From Candidatus Halobonum tyrrellensis G22 (GTDB lineage: Archaea; Halobacteriota; Halobacteria; Halobacteriales; Haloferacaceae), in contig NZ_ASGZ01000060.1 in NCBI RefSeq assembly GCF_000495475.1, positions 1 to 64,000 on the forward strand: a stretch of 64,000 nt of DNA, in the 5' to 3' direction. Positions within the stretch are counted from its first letter, which is position 1. Each line of letters starts with the position of its first letter. A program made the position numbers and the translations under genes. The notes under the pieces are model-generated. The model did not search any database and had not been told where the DNA came from. It saw nothing but the letters and a program-made list of their open reading frames with translations. Positions 1-8,902 of the stretch are shown piece by piece.

Positions 1-663
1 CCCGCGGCCGTCGGCGCGGTCGCGCTCGGCCGCCGCCTTCGCGCGTGGTGGACGCCGACCCGCCCGTCGCCTCCGACCGGCGCCGGCGCTCCCCCCGACT
101 CCTCGGCCCGCGCGCCGGCCCGCCTCCGCGCGCTCGCGGTGGGGCTGGTCGTCGCACTCGTCGTCGCCCAGACGGGGTTCGTCGTCTACACCACCGCCTA
201 CACCACGCCGGTCCCGCGGCCCAACTTCCTCGCGCAGGGGGCACAGCCGGGCGACGACCTCGACCCGCTGGTCGCGGACATCGCGTCCGCGCGGGACGCG
301 GGCGGGGTGCTCTACTACGGCGAGACGCTCGCGCTCCCCGCCGGCGCGGCCGCCGACCGCCCGCCCCGGGAGAACCCGCCGTGGCTCGCCACCTGGCTCG
401 ACCGCCTCCCGATGGCGTGGTACGTCGAACGCGCGGGCGTCGAGCACCGCCAGGCGGCGACCGTCGCCGACCTCCCGGCGGACGTGCCGCCGGTCGTGCT
501 AACGACCCCCGCCGAGGCGACCGACCTCGCGGGCGAACTCCCCGGCTACGAGCGCGCCGAGTACGACCGCTACCTGTTCGGCGGGACCGTCGTCGCGTTC
601 ACCGACCCCGCGCGGACGCGGCCGCCGCTCGCGTCAGATAGGGGGCGGCTTCGACGCGCTTAA
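1..663 (+). CDS. C-terminal part of membrane protein, possibly Agl23-like
   Basis: The reading frame is open from the first base of the window and ends at TAA 661-663, so only about 220 C-terminal residues are present. One hydrophobic segment (around window residues 45-60, LVVALVVAQTGFVVY) is followed by a soluble extracytoplasmic-looking domain rich in Trp, Tyr and acidic residues (WYVERAGVEH, ending near YLFGGTVVAFTD). This tail resembles the C-terminus of the TIGR03663 family (Agl23, a flippase-associated membrane protein of haloarchaeal glycan assembly), but the diagnostic N-terminal membrane domain lies outside the window. The family assignment is therefore tentative. The gene ends 26 bases before the next gene, whose TATA-like element overlaps this stop codon. 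Confidence 0.6.
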   Translation, partial: PAAVGAVALGRRLRAWWTPTRPSPPTGAGAPPDSSARAPARLRALAVGLVVALVVAQTGFVVYTTAYTTPVPRPNFLAQGAQPGDDLDPLVADIASARDAGGVLYYGETLALPAGAAADRPPRENPPWLATWLDRLPMAWYVERAGVEHRQAATVADLPADVPPVVLTTPAEATDLAGELPGYERAEYDRYLFGGTVVAFTDPARTRPPLASDRGRLRRA

Positions 664-689
664 CCTACTGGGAAGGGAACTCTACCGGG

Positions 690-2123
690 ATGAGTGACCC
701 GGCAGTAGACGTGGTCGAACTCCTCGTCACGGCCCACCGCTACGACGAGGACCGCGACCTCGACGCCGACGACCTGCCGCCCCGTTATCGCCGCGTCTTC
801 TGGAGTGACACGTCCGAGGACGACGCCGACCCGGGGGGGATCGAACGCCCGCTTCACGCGACCGAATCGTCGATCTCGACCGCGACCGGTGTCGAGCGAC
901 CGTGGGAGGCCGTCTCCGACCTGCTGTTCACCCAGCGCGACGACTTCTCGGGCGAACTCTCGTTGACCCAACCCGAGATGGCCGTCGACTGGCTGGTCGA
1001 ACGCGTCGACGACGAGGCGGTCCGGGCCAACCCGACGCTCGCGAAGGTGGCCGAGGAGACCGACGCCGACTTCGACGCGAGCTACGAGGAGGCGCGCGAG
1101 GAGAACCGCCCGATCCGCGCCGACCGCGTCTGGATCGACGCCCTGCTCTCGCAGTACTTCGACGAGGACGACGACGCCGAGATGCTCGACCTCGTCACGG
1201 TCCGCGCGCCCGAGGAGATCGAGATGACGCTCGACGACCTCGTGCTCACGGACGACCAGGAGGGTGAGATCCGCAAGCTGATGAAGGCGATCGAACACCG
1301 CGAGTACCTCGCCACCATCGGGCTACGGGAGATCGGCAAACTCCTGTTCGTCGGCCCGCCGGGCACCGGGAAGACGACGGCCGCCCGCGCGCTCGCGCAC
1401 GAACTCGGCCTGCCGTTCGTCGAGGTGAAACTGTCGATGGTGACCAGCCAGTACCTCGGCGAGACCGCAAAGAACGTCGAGAAGACGTTCGAGGTGGCCA
1501 AACGGCTCGCGCCGTGTATCCTCTTCATCGACGAGTTCGACTCGGTCGCGAAGACCCGCCGCTCGGACGAACACGCCGCGCTCAAGCGCGCGGTCAACAC
1601 GCTGCTCAAGAGCATCGACGACATCTCGCTGGTCCGCGACGAGGTGCTGCTGATCTCGGCGACCAACCACCCCGACCAACTCGACGCCGCGGCGTGGCGC
1701 CGGTTCGACGAGATCGTCAACTTCCCCAAACCCGACCGGCAGATGCGCGCGGACATCTTCCGCGTGATCACCCGGCAGATGGAGATCGCGGAGTTCGACC
1801 CCGACAGCGTCGCGGACCGGACGGAGGGGCTGACGGGGTCGGACCTCAGGATGGTGCTCCGCGAGGCGGTGCTCGAAGCGCTCACCGACGAGCGAATGTC
1901 GATCACCCAAGCGGACATCATGGACGCCGTCGAGGACTTCGAGGAGCGCGACAACCTCAAGAACATGGACATGATCGACGGCGAGGGCGCGCAGGTCGCG
2001 GGCGACGGCGGCCACTCGCACGACCACGAGGACGCGAACGCGGATTCGGATACGGATGCGGACGTGGACCGCGCGGATTCGGACCACGACCACGACCACG
2101 CCGACCACGCGCACGACGACTGA
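690..2123 (+). CDS. AAA family ATPase with His/Asp-rich tail
   Basis: 477-residue single-ring AAA ATPase. An N-terminal region of about 190 acidic residues precedes the AAA core. Walker A (GPPGTGKT) is near residue 221, Walker B (LFIDEFD) near 277, sensor 1 follows (LISATNHPD), and an arginine-finger-like WRRFDE lies near 335. A helical lid domain (GLTGSDLRMVLREAVLEAL) completes the core. The architecture matches Cdc48/katanin-like AAA unfoldases with one AAA domain. No PAN coiled coil is evident, so a proteasome role is not implied. The last ~38 residues alternate His and Asp (HSHDHED, DHDHDHADHAHDD), a likely divalent-metal-binding or low-complexity tail. A TATA-like CTTAACC at 660-666 lies about 27 bases before ATG, which suggests a leaderless transcript. 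Substrate unknown. Confidence 0.85.
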   Translation: MSDPAVDVVELLVTAHRYDEDRDLDADDLPPRYRRVFWSDTSEDDADPGGIERPLHATESSISTATGVERPWEAVSDLLFTQRDDFSGELSLTQPEMAVDWLVERVDDEAVRANPTLAKVAEETDADFDASYEEAREENRPIRADRVWIDALLSQYFDEDDDAEMLDLVTVRAPEEIEMTLDDLVLTDDQEGEIRKLMKAIEHREYLATIGLREIGKLLFVGPPGTGKTTAARALAHELGLPFVEVKLSMVTSQYLGETAKNVEKTFEVAKRLAPCILFIDEFDSVAKTRRSDEHAALKRAVNTLLKSIDDISLVRDEVLLISATNHPDQLDAAAWRRFDEIVNFPKPDRQMRADIFRVITRQMEIAEFDPDSVADRTEGLTGSDLRMVLREAVLEALTDERMSITQADIMDAVEDFEERDNLKNMDMIDGEGAQVAGDGGHSHDHEDANADSDTDADVDRADSDHDHDHADHAHDD

Positions 2124-2197
2124 GCCGGGTCGGTCCGCGCGCTCTCCGTCCCGGACCGACACCGCTTACTCCCCGGAAACCCTCCTCCCGGTAGCGA

Positions 2198-3022
2198 ATG
2201 CGCGTGACCCTACTCGGGACGGGGGACACCACGGGGACGCCGACGGTGGGGTGTGACTGCGACACCTGCCGGACGGCGCGCGAGCGGGGGGTGGAGCGCT
2301 CGCGCTTCTCGGTCCACGTCGAGAACGAACGGACCGGCGACTGTCTGCTGGTCGACTGCTCGCCCGACTTCCGCCAGCAGTTCCTCGACCACGACGTCCC
2401 CCTCCCGGACGCCGCGGTCGTCACGCACGTCCACTTCGACCACCTCGACGGTCTCGGCAACGCCTACCGCGTGTTCGACGACCTGCCGGTGTACGCCGCC
2501 GACGCCGTCGACCCCGCGACCGGCGAGAGCATCGCCGACCACATCCGCCGGAAGTACGACTACCTCGACCGGGTGTCCGTCCGCGACGCCACCCCCTACG
2601 AGTCGGTCCGCGTCTGCGGACTCGACGTGACGCTCGTCCCCGTCGACCACCCGCCGCTCGCGTGTTACGGCGTCGTCGTCTCCGACCCCGAGACGGGCGC
2701 GAAGCTCTCCGTCTCGGGCGACACCACCTACGATATCCCGCCGGACTCGCGGGCGGCGCTCGCCGACCCCGACCTCCTGCTCGCGGACGGCATCGTCCCG
2801 GCGGCGCTGTGTGAACACCACCCCGCGGGCGGGAGCCACCACGCGCCCGACGGCACGCCGCGGACGTTCGGCACCAAACACATGACCCGCGAGGGAGCGC
2901 TCGCGCTCGCGGACGACCTCGACGCCGACCGGACCCGCCTCGTCCACGTCTCGCACTTCTACGCGGCCGACGAGGCGTTCGCGGAGCCGCTGGCGGTCGA
3001 CGGCGAGACGTACGACCTCTGA
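2198..3022 (+). CDS. PhnP-like metallo-beta-lactamase-fold hydrolase
   Basis: 274-residue MBL-fold protein. The di-metal motif HVHFDHLDG gives H77, H79, D81 and H82, and a later GDTTYD supplies the bridging aspartate. Near the N-terminus C19-x-C21-x2-C24 matches the position of the structural zinc cysteines of PhnP-type phosphodiesterases, and His-rich segments (CEHHPAG, GTKHM) lie in the C-terminal half. The family cleaves cyclic phosphodiesters such as phosphoribosyl 1,2-cyclic phosphate. No phosphonate genes are adjacent, so the natural substrate is uncertain. It could also belong to the broader lipoate/octanoyl-associated MBL group. Start chosen at the ATG immediately before the conserved beta-strand MRVTLLGTGDTTGTP. 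Confidence 0.85.
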   Translation: MRVTLLGTGDTTGTPTVGCDCDTCRTARERGVERSRFSVHVENERTGDCLLVDCSPDFRQQFLDHDVPLPDAAVVTHVHFDHLDGLGNAYRVFDDLPVYAADAVDPATGESIADHIRRKYDYLDRVSVRDATPYESVRVCGLDVTLVPVDHPPLACYGVVVSDPETGAKLSVSGDTTYDIPPDSRAALADPDLLLADGIVPAALCEHHPAGGSHHAPDGTPRTFGTKHMTREGALALADDLDADRTRLVHVSHFYAADEAFAEPLAVDGETYDL

Positions 3023-3098
3023 GGCCGACCGCTCGAACGTATCACGCCGCTGTCGTACAACGAGGCTTTGCGCGTCCGGCCCTAGCGATCCCCTATCG

Positions 3099-4685
3099 AT
3101 GACCCGGCTCCGCGGTGCGGCCGTCCTCGTCGCGGCCGCGCTCCTCCTGTCGGCGCTCGCCCCCCTCCCGTTCGCCGCGGTCGGCACCGCGGGCGCGGTG
3201 CCCGACGCGCGGGTCGCGGTGACCGACGCGACCGTCTCGCCGGCGACGCCGACCGCGGGCGCGCCCGTCACCGTCTCCGCGACGGTCCGGCTCTCGGCGG
3301 GGAGCGCCTCCGCGGCCGACCTGACCCGGGTCGAACTCCGCGACGGCGACGACGCCGTCGGGGTCGCGCGCGACCTCGGGTCGCTCTCGCCGGGCGAGAC
3401 GCTGACCGTCCCCGTGACCGCGACGTTCGACGACCCAGGCGAGCGCTCGCTGACCGTCGTCGCGCGGTTCGAGGACGCCGACGGCGACGCCGCGACCGCG
3501 CGCCGCCCGCTGTCGCTCGTGGTCGAACCGGGGGCGCCCCAAGTCGAGTTCGACGTCGACGACCCCGTCGCGGGCGCGCCCGCGCCGCTGCGGGTCACCG
3601 TCTCGAACCCGACGACGGTCGCGCTCCGCGACGTGACCGTGACCGCGACGGCGCCCGCCGAGGGTCCCCGCACGCGCCGGACGGTCGCCAGCCTCGACGC
3701 GGGCGAGGCGACGACGCTCAACCTCTCGGTGACGCCCGCCGAGGCGGGTGACCGCGAGTTCGCGTTCCGCGTCTCGTACGCCACCGCCGCGGGCACCCGC
3801 GGGGAGACGACGTTCGCGCGGACGGTCGCGGTGGACGGACTGAGCGCCGACGTGGGCGTACGCGCCGCGCCGGTCCGCGAGTCCGACTCCGAGCCGGGAG
3901 GCACCGACATCTCGTCCATCCTCGGCGGGGGCGCGGCGGGGGCGCTCCAGCCGCAGACCGGGAGCGGCGGGGGTGACGGCGGCGCGGGCGACGCCGCGCT
4001 CGTGGGCGTGACGGTGACCAACTTCGGCAACGCGCCCGTCGACGACGTGGTGGTGGTGCCGCGTACGGCCAACGGCAGCCGCCTACCCGGCGTCGGCCGC
4101 TACGCCGTCGCCGACACGCTCGCGCCGGGGGAGTCGACGACCGCCGAGGTGGACCTGTCGGCGACCGACGCCGCCGGCCCGGTGACGTTCGTCGCGGCCT
4201 ACGACCTGGCGGGGAGCGCCCGCGAGAACCGCACCGTCTACGAGTTCCGGCCCGCGCGCGGCGCGGTCGAACTCACCGACCTCAACGTCTCCGTCGCGGA
4301 CGGCCGCGCGACCCTCCGGGGGAACCTGGGGAACGTCGGCGGCGGCGAGGTGACCGGCGCCGTCGTCTCCGTCGTCGAGAGCGAGGGCGTCGACCCCGCC
4401 TACCCCCAGCGGAGCTACTTCGTCGGGAGCGTCGCGGGCAGCGAGTTCGCGCCGTTCCGGCTGGCGGCCGGCGTCGATTCCGAGGGCGCCGACGCCGTGA
4501 CGGTCGAGGTGCGCTACACCGCGGGGAACGACCGCGTGACCCGCCGGGTCGACGTGCCGCTCCCGGACGAGGGGACGGGTGCGAGCCCCGCGCTCGGCGA
4601 GCGGCTGGTGCCGGTCGGCGCGGTGGTGCTCCTCGGCGTGAGCCTCCCGGTCGCGGCCGTCCTCGTCCGCCGGTACCGCCGATGA
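3099..4685 (+). CDS. secreted CARDB-like protein of ABC exporter operon
   Basis: 528-residue exported protein. An N-terminal signal peptide (hydrophobic residues about 8-33, AVLVAAALLLSALAPLPF) is followed by repeated beta-sandwich segments with the pattern N-x-G/ T-V-x-V/ SLxPGET. These resemble CARDB/NEW3 or COG1361 S-layer-like domains at roughly residues 40-145, 148-245 and 300-480. A C-terminal transmembrane helix (about 505-523) ends in a basic stop-transfer RRYRR. The stop overlaps the start of the ABC ATPase by 4 bases (ATGA), so the three genes 3099-6731 are one operon. By context it is probably an extracytoplasmic adaptor or substrate-binding partner of the MacB-like transporter. 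The ligand is unknown. A Gly/Gln-rich spacer near residues 268-300 separates the domains. Confidence 0.8.
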   Translation: MTRLRGAAVLVAAALLLSALAPLPFAAVGTAGAVPDARVAVTDATVSPATPTAGAPVTVSATVRLSAGSASAADLTRVELRDGDDAVGVARDLGSLSPGETLTVPVTATFDDPGERSLTVVARFEDADGDAATARRPLSLVVEPGAPQVEFDVDDPVAGAPAPLRVTVSNPTTVALRDVTVTATAPAEGPRTRRTVASLDAGEATTLNLSVTPAEAGDREFAFRVSYATAAGTRGETTFARTVAVDGLSADVGVRAAPVRESDSEPGGTDISSILGGGAAGALQPQTGSGGGDGGAGDAALVGVTVTNFGNAPVDDVVVVPRTANGSRLPGVGRYAVADTLAPGESTTAEVDLSATDAAGPVTFVAAYDLAGSARENRTVYEFRPARGAVELTDLNVSVADGRATLRGNLGNVGGGEVTGAVVSVVESEGVDPAYPQRSYFVGSVAGSEFAPFRLAAGVDSEGADAVTVEVRYTAGNDRVTRRVDVPLPDEGTGASPALGERLVPVGAVVLLGVSLPVAAVLVRRYRR

Positions 4686-5452
4686 GTCCGCCCCCCGCGG
4701 ACGGCCCGACCGCCGGCTGCGACGGCCCCGAGTCGCGACCGGCGGGCGCGGGCGAGTACACCCGCGACCCGTCCGCGGACGCGCGCGACGACGCGCCGGT
4801 CAGACTCGACGGCGTGAGCAAGCGCTACGAGGGCGGCGGCGGGAGCGTCGTCGCTCTCGACGACGTGGAGTTCCGGGTCGACCGCGGGGAGGTGGTTGCG
4901 GTCGTCGGTCCCTCGGGGTCGGGCAAGAGCACGATGCTCAACCTGCTGGGCCTGCTCGACGCCCCGACCGAGGGGCGGGTGCTCCTCCGCGGCCGACCGA
5001 CCGCCGGACTCTCCGACCGGGCGACGACCGACGTACGCCGCGAGACCATCGGCTTCGTCTTCCAGGACTTCCACCTGCTCCCCACGCTGTCGGCCGTCGA
5101 GAACGTCGCGCTCCCCACCACGTTCCTCCCCGACGACGCCACCGCGCGCGCCGAGGAGCTACTGGAGCGGGTGGGACTCGGCGAGCGACTCGACCACGTC
5201 CCCGGGGAGCTGTCGGGCGGGCAGAAACAGCGGGTCGCCATCGCCCGCTCGCTGGTCAACCGGCCGGACGTGGTGCTCGCGGACGAACCCACCGGGAACC
5301 TCGACCGCGACACCGCACGCGACGTGCTCGCGGAGTTCCGCCGCGTCGCCGACGGCGGGGTGGGCGTCGTCGCGGTCACGCACGACGACCTGGTGACCGA
5401 GTACGCCGACCGGACGGTCGAACTCGTCGACGGGGTGGTGCGGCGTGAGTGA
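4682..5452 (+). CDS. ABC transporter ATP-binding protein (MacB/LolD type)
   Basis: 256-residue nucleotide-binding subunit. After an N-terminal extension of about 40 acidic residues come Walker A GPSGSGKST (about 77-85), a Q-loop (FVFQDFHLLP), the signature LSGGQKQRVAIARSL (about 177) and Walker B VVLADEPTGNLD (about 197). An H-loop VTHDD closes the core. The NLD following Walker B and the GFVFQ loop are typical of the LolD/MacB/FtsE clade, which powers export or membrane extraction. Start and stop overlap both neighbours (4 and 8 bases), so translation with the secreted partner and the permease is coupled. Substrate not deducible from sequence. Confidence 0.95.
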   Translation: MSPPPADGPTAGCDGPESRPAGAGEYTRDPSADARDDAPVRLDGVSKRYEGGGGSVVALDDVEFRVDRGEVVAVVGPSGSGKSTMLNLLGLLDAPTEGRVLLRGRPTAGLSDRATTDVRRETIGFVFQDFHLLPTLSAVENVALPTTFLPDDATARAEELLERVGLGERLDHVPGELSGGQKQRVAIARSLVNRPDVVLADEPTGNLDRDTARDVLAEFRRVADGGVGVVAVTHDDLVTEYADRTVELVDGVVRRE

Positions 5453-6731
5453 CGGGTCGGACGCGGGTCCGGGTTCCGACCCCGACGGCGGAGGGGATCC
5501 GACCCCCCCGCCGAACGCGGACGCGCTCCCGGCGGCCGGGTCGGGCGAACGCGGGGTCCACGACCGACTCCCGCCCGCGCTCCGCGCGGTGGTGCCCAGC
5601 CCCGGCCGGGGGTTCCCGGCGGTCAGGCTCGCGGTCCGCAACCTCTCGCGACAGCGGCTCCGGGCGGCGCTCGCGGCGGTCGGCATCGTCATCGGCGTGT
5701 TCGCCGTCGTCTCGCTCGGGATGCTCGGCACCGCCCTCCAGGTCGCGGCGACCGACGAACTCGGCGGCATCGGCAACCAGGTGGTCGTGAGTCCGAACGC
5801 GGAGGCCGGGGTGGAGTCGCTGAACGACCGCGACCTCTCGGCGATCCGCCGGGCGGCCAGCGGCCGCGGGGAGGTGATACCGCTGAAGGCGACCGGGACC
5901 ACGGCGTCGAACGGCGACCGCCGCACCGTCGCGCAGGTGTACGGCACGACCGACCCGCGGGCGCTGTTCGGCGAGAGCGCGGGCGCCGCCCCCGCCTACC
6001 TCCGCGGCGGCGCGGTCGTCGGCGCGGACGTGGCCGAGGCGCTCGACCTGTCGGTCGGCGGGACGGTCACGGTCGAGTCGAACGACTACCACGTGGTCGC
6101 GATTCTGCCCGAGGCGACCGCCATCTCGCCCGTCCAGGCCGACTCCGCCGTCGTAATCTCGCCGGGGGAGTTCGCCACCACGGGCTACTCGCAGGTGGTG
6201 GTGCGCGCCGACTCCGCCGCGGACGCGAGCGCGGTCGCCGACGGGGTGCGCGAGCGGCTGAACGCCCGCGAGGTGCGGGTGTCGGTGTTCTCGCTGTCGA
6301 GCCTGCTCGACCGGATCACCGAGTTCTTCGCGCTGCTCAACGGCTTTCTGATCGCGGTCGCCGCCGTCTCGCTCGTCGTCGCGGGCGTGAGCATCTTCAA
6401 CGTCATGCTGATGACCGTCTCCGAGCGGCGCGGCGAGATCGGCGTCCTCCGGGCGGTGGGCATCCACCGAACCGAGGTGCTGCGGACGCTGCTGGTCGAG
6501 GCGACGCTGCTGGGCGTCGCGGGCGGCGCCGTCGGGGCGACGCTCGGCCTCGTCGGCGTCCTCGCGGTGGCGCTGTCGACCGAACTCCCGGTGACTGCGG
6601 TGTTCGTCCCGACGAACGCGCTGGTGTTCGCGGGCGCGTTCGGGTTCGGCGCGCTGGTCGCGCTCGTCGGCGGGCTCTACCCCGCCTACCGGGCGGCGAC
6701 CGACCCGCCGGTCGAGGCGCTCCGCGGCTGA
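5445..6731 (+). CDS. ABC transporter permease (MacB/FtsX family)
   Basis: 428-residue permease with a GTG start overlapping the ATPase gene. A ~60-residue disordered acidic N-terminus leads to an amphipathic stretch (AVRNLSRQRLRAALAAVG) and the first transmembrane helix at about residues 75-98. A large extracytoplasmic MacB-type periplasmic domain of about 190 residues follows. Three C-terminal helices (about 295-325, 350-380, 395-418) carry the FtsX signature (MLMTVSERRGEIGVLRAVG, then YPAYRAATDPPVEALRG). Together with the ATPase and the CARDB-like secreted protein it forms a complete MacB-like tripartite set without an outer-membrane component, as expected for an archaeon. Confidence 0.95.
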   Translation: MSDGSDAGPGSDPDGGGDPTPPPNADALPAAGSGERGVHDRLPPALRAVVPSPGRGFPAVRLAVRNLSRQRLRAALAAVGIVIGVFAVVSLGMLGTALQVAATDELGGIGNQVVVSPNAEAGVESLNDRDLSAIRRAASGRGEVIPLKATGTTASNGDRRTVAQVYGTTDPRALFGESAGAAPAYLRGGAVVGADVAEALDLSVGGTVTVESNDYHVVAILPEATAISPVQADSAVVISPGEFATTGYSQVVVRADSAADASAVADGVRERLNAREVRVSVFSLSSLLDRITEFFALLNGFLIAVAAVSLVVAGVSIFNVMLMTVSERRGEIGVLRAVGIHRTEVLRTLLVEATLLGVAGGAVGATLGLVGVLAVALSTELPVTAVFVPTNALVFAGAFGFGALVALVGGLYPAYRAATDPPVEALRG

Positions 6732-6791
6732 GGCGTCGGGTCGGACGGGGAGGCCCCGACTCGCGGCGCGGCCGACCGCGGCGGCGGGCGA

Positions 6792-7784
6792 TCAGCCGAA
6801 CCGGTCGAGCCCGCTCTGTCTGCGCGCCGCGCCCGCGGGGTCGCGGACCCACGGCGTCCGCGCCCCGCGGAGGGCGTCAAGGTCGGCGTCGACGGCCGGC
6901 GGGTCGCCCGCCTCGTGGCCGGGACAGTCGGGCCCGCACGCGGTCGCGGGGTCGACCACGCGGCCGAAGTAGTCGCACCGCGGGCGGCCGTCGTCGGTCG
7001 CGACACACCGCGTACACGCGGGGAACTCGTACGTCCGCCAGCCCTTGCCGTACGCCCGCTCGGCGACCCGGCGCCGGCGCCGCGCCTTCGCGGCCGGGGT
7101 GACGAACGCCACGTCCGTCCGGAGGGGGTGTTCGTCGCGCACCTCGACGCCGGGTTCGTCGACGGCGAGCGGCGTCGCCTCGCGCACGACGGTCCGGTCG
7201 CCCGTCTCGGGGTCGAACCGCCAGACGCCGACCGACGCGGGCAGCCGGTTGAGGTGGGCGCCGGTGACGTGGCTCTCGGTCGCCACCCACACCTCGTCGA
7301 ACAGCCCGAGCGCGGCGTCGACCCGGGCCTGCCGCCGTAGGTCGCCCGGCCGGCCCAGGTCGGGTTTGTTCTCGATCCCAACCAGCTTCCCCACCCAGTC
7401 GTCGGGGTAGCGCGCCGCCTGCCTGACGTACGTCCGGCCGCCGCGGCGCTCGCGCTCGAAGAAGCCGCAGTCGACCGCGCGTTCGAGCGCCTCGCGCGCC
7501 CAGTCGTCGTCGCGGTCGAACGCGTCGCGCCAGTAGCGCGCCTCCCCGACGCCCACGTCGGCGTCGATGGCGGCGTCGGGGACGGTCCGGTCGGTGAGCC
7601 GCGCGCGCGCGTCGAACCCCGGACCCGGGACGACACCGACCACGTCCATCACCCGGCTCCCGGGGGAGACGACGGCGGCGCCGAGTTGGCGCGCGACCAC
7701 CCAGTCGGTCGCCCGCTCCAAGTGGGCGCACAGCGCCAACTCGAAGCCGAACTCCCCGGGCTGGGCGGACTCCCCGGACTCCAT
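6792..7784 (-). CDS. DUF5787-like haloarchaeal protein
   Basis: 330-residue protein read from ATG 7784. The longer upstream open frame is not used because it runs antisense through the next gene and lacks haloarchaeal composition. The N-terminus starts with EFGFELALCAHLE. The middle holds VGIENKPDLGRPGDLRRQ, a nuclease-like I-E-x-K arrangement, followed by FDEVWVATES. The C-terminal part carries a cysteine cluster (CTRCVATDDGRPRCDYFG, then ACGPDCPGH) that looks like a zinc site. I believe this is the DUF5787 family, known only in haloarchaea. The ENK motif with an acidic context hints at a PD-(D/E)xK nuclease fold; that is inference. Convergent with the ABC operon, divergent from the lipoprotein gene. 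Confidence 0.75.
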   Translation of the reverse strand: MESGESAQPGEFGFELALCAHLERATDWVVARQLGAAVVSPGSRVMDVVGVVPGPGFDARARLTDRTVPDAAIDADVGVGEARYWRDAFDRDDDWAREALERAVDCGFFERERRGGRTYVRQAARYPDDWVGKLVGIENKPDLGRPGDLRRQARVDAALGLFDEVWVATESHVTGAHLNRLPASVGVWRFDPETGDRTVVREATPLAVDEPGVEVRDEHPLRTDVAFVTPAAKARRRRRVAERAYGKGWRTYEFPACTRCVATDDGRPRCDYFGRVVDPATACGPDCPGHEAGDPPAVDADLDALRGARTPWVRDPAGAARRQSGLDRFG

Positions 7785-7861
7785 GCCTCGCGGTCGGCGG
7801 CGGACGGACAAAAGCACACCGCGGGGGCGTGGCGTTCTCGGATCGGATAGACGGGGCGACG

Positions 7862-7870
7862 GCGTTATAC
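7862..7870 (+). promoter_or_regulatory. TATA box of the lipoprotein gene
   Basis: The AT-rich element GCGTTATAC sits about 27 bases before ATG 7894 in otherwise GC-rich DNA. This spacing predicts transcription starting at or next to the start codon, i.e. a leaderless mRNA. Confidence 0.6.
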
Positions 7871-7893
7871 CCGCCGTCGCGACACCAGTTGAC

Positions 7894-8661
7894 ATGCACC
7901 GACGACGGTTCCTCGCTGGCGCGGCGGTCGCGGGCGCCGCGGGGCTGGCGGGCTGTGGCACCGCCTCGGGGGCGCCGCGGCCGCCGAGCCTCCCGGACGA
8001 ACGGCTCGACGACGGCGGCTGGGAACGGACGACGGAGACCGAGCAGGCGCTGTTCTCCGAGACGGTCGCGGGCGCCGAGGTGTCCGCGACGGCGGTCACC
8101 CGCGTCTACGACGACGCCGCGCTCCGGGCGACGGTCAGCGAGCGGACGCTCGGCGCGGTCGACGCGCCCCTCGCCACGTTCTTCGCCAGCCGGGTCACCT
8201 TCCGGCCCAACATCGCGGAGGTCCCGCTCGAATCCGCGCGCGAACAGCTCGCGGCCCGCGCCGCCGAGGCGGCCCGCGCGGAGTTCGAGGCGCAACTGCG
8301 CGCCGCGGGGCTGTCGGACGTGACCCCCGCCGACGGCGGGACGACGACGGTGGCGACCGGCGAGTCGGCCGACCGGACCGACTACACCGCGGCGTTCGCG
8401 TTCGACGACCTCTCGTTCCCGGTCGGCGAGCGCGACCTCACGGTCGAGGGGGGCGAGGTGGCCGTCGCGGGCTTCCTCGCGGCGTGGGTCCACGACGGCG
8501 GACTGCTCATCGCCGGCGGCGCCCACCCCGCGGAGAACTTCGCGCGCACCGTCGAGCGCGACCTCTCCGACTCCATCGCCGTCACCGTCGACGTCGACTT
8601 GGGACTGACCCCCGAGGCGTACGCCGCCGACCTGAACGCGCTCGTCACGAACGTCGGCTGA
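7894..8661 (+). CDS. Tat-exported lipoprotein, DUF6517-like
   Basis: 255-residue protein. The start is fixed by a twin-arginine signal with lipobox (MHRRRFLAG, then GLAGCG), so it should be exported folded by Tat and lipid-anchored at Cys about residue 21. The mature part has no recognisable catalytic motif. It contains repeated beta-strand segments (EVSATAVTRVYDD, FAFDDLSFPVGERDLTVEGGEVAVAGFLAAW). This fits the haloarchaeal DUF6517 lipoproteins as I remember them; function unknown. Monocistronic, divergent from the DUF5787-like gene and driven by the TATA element just upstream. Confidence 0.8.
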   Translation: MHRRRFLAGAAVAGAAGLAGCGTASGAPRPPSLPDERLDDGGWERTTETEQALFSETVAGAEVSATAVTRVYDDAALRATVSERTLGAVDAPLATFFASRVTFRPNIAEVPLESAREQLAARAAEAARAEFEAQLRAAGLSDVTPADGGTTTVATGESADRTDYTAAFAFDDLSFPVGERDLTVEGGEVAVAGFLAAWVHDGGLLIAGGAHPAENFARTVERDLSDSIAVTVDVDLGLTPEAYAADLNALVTNVG

Positions 8662-8902
8662 CCGCCCGAGCGCCGCGCTGTACGTCGGGTTCGACTCGCG
8701 CGACTCGCCGCTCGGACGCGACGCGTGGCGGCGGACCTTCCCGGTCGAAGACACCGACCGCGGCGGCGGTCGCACGGCTGGCCGTCGCGCGTCACGCCAG
8801 AAGGACGGCTCGGGTGAAGACCCTCGTCACACGGGGCTCGGTGGGGGTAACCCTCGTCACGGCCGCCCGACCGCGGGTTCGCCCGCGGACGGTTTGACTC
8901 TT

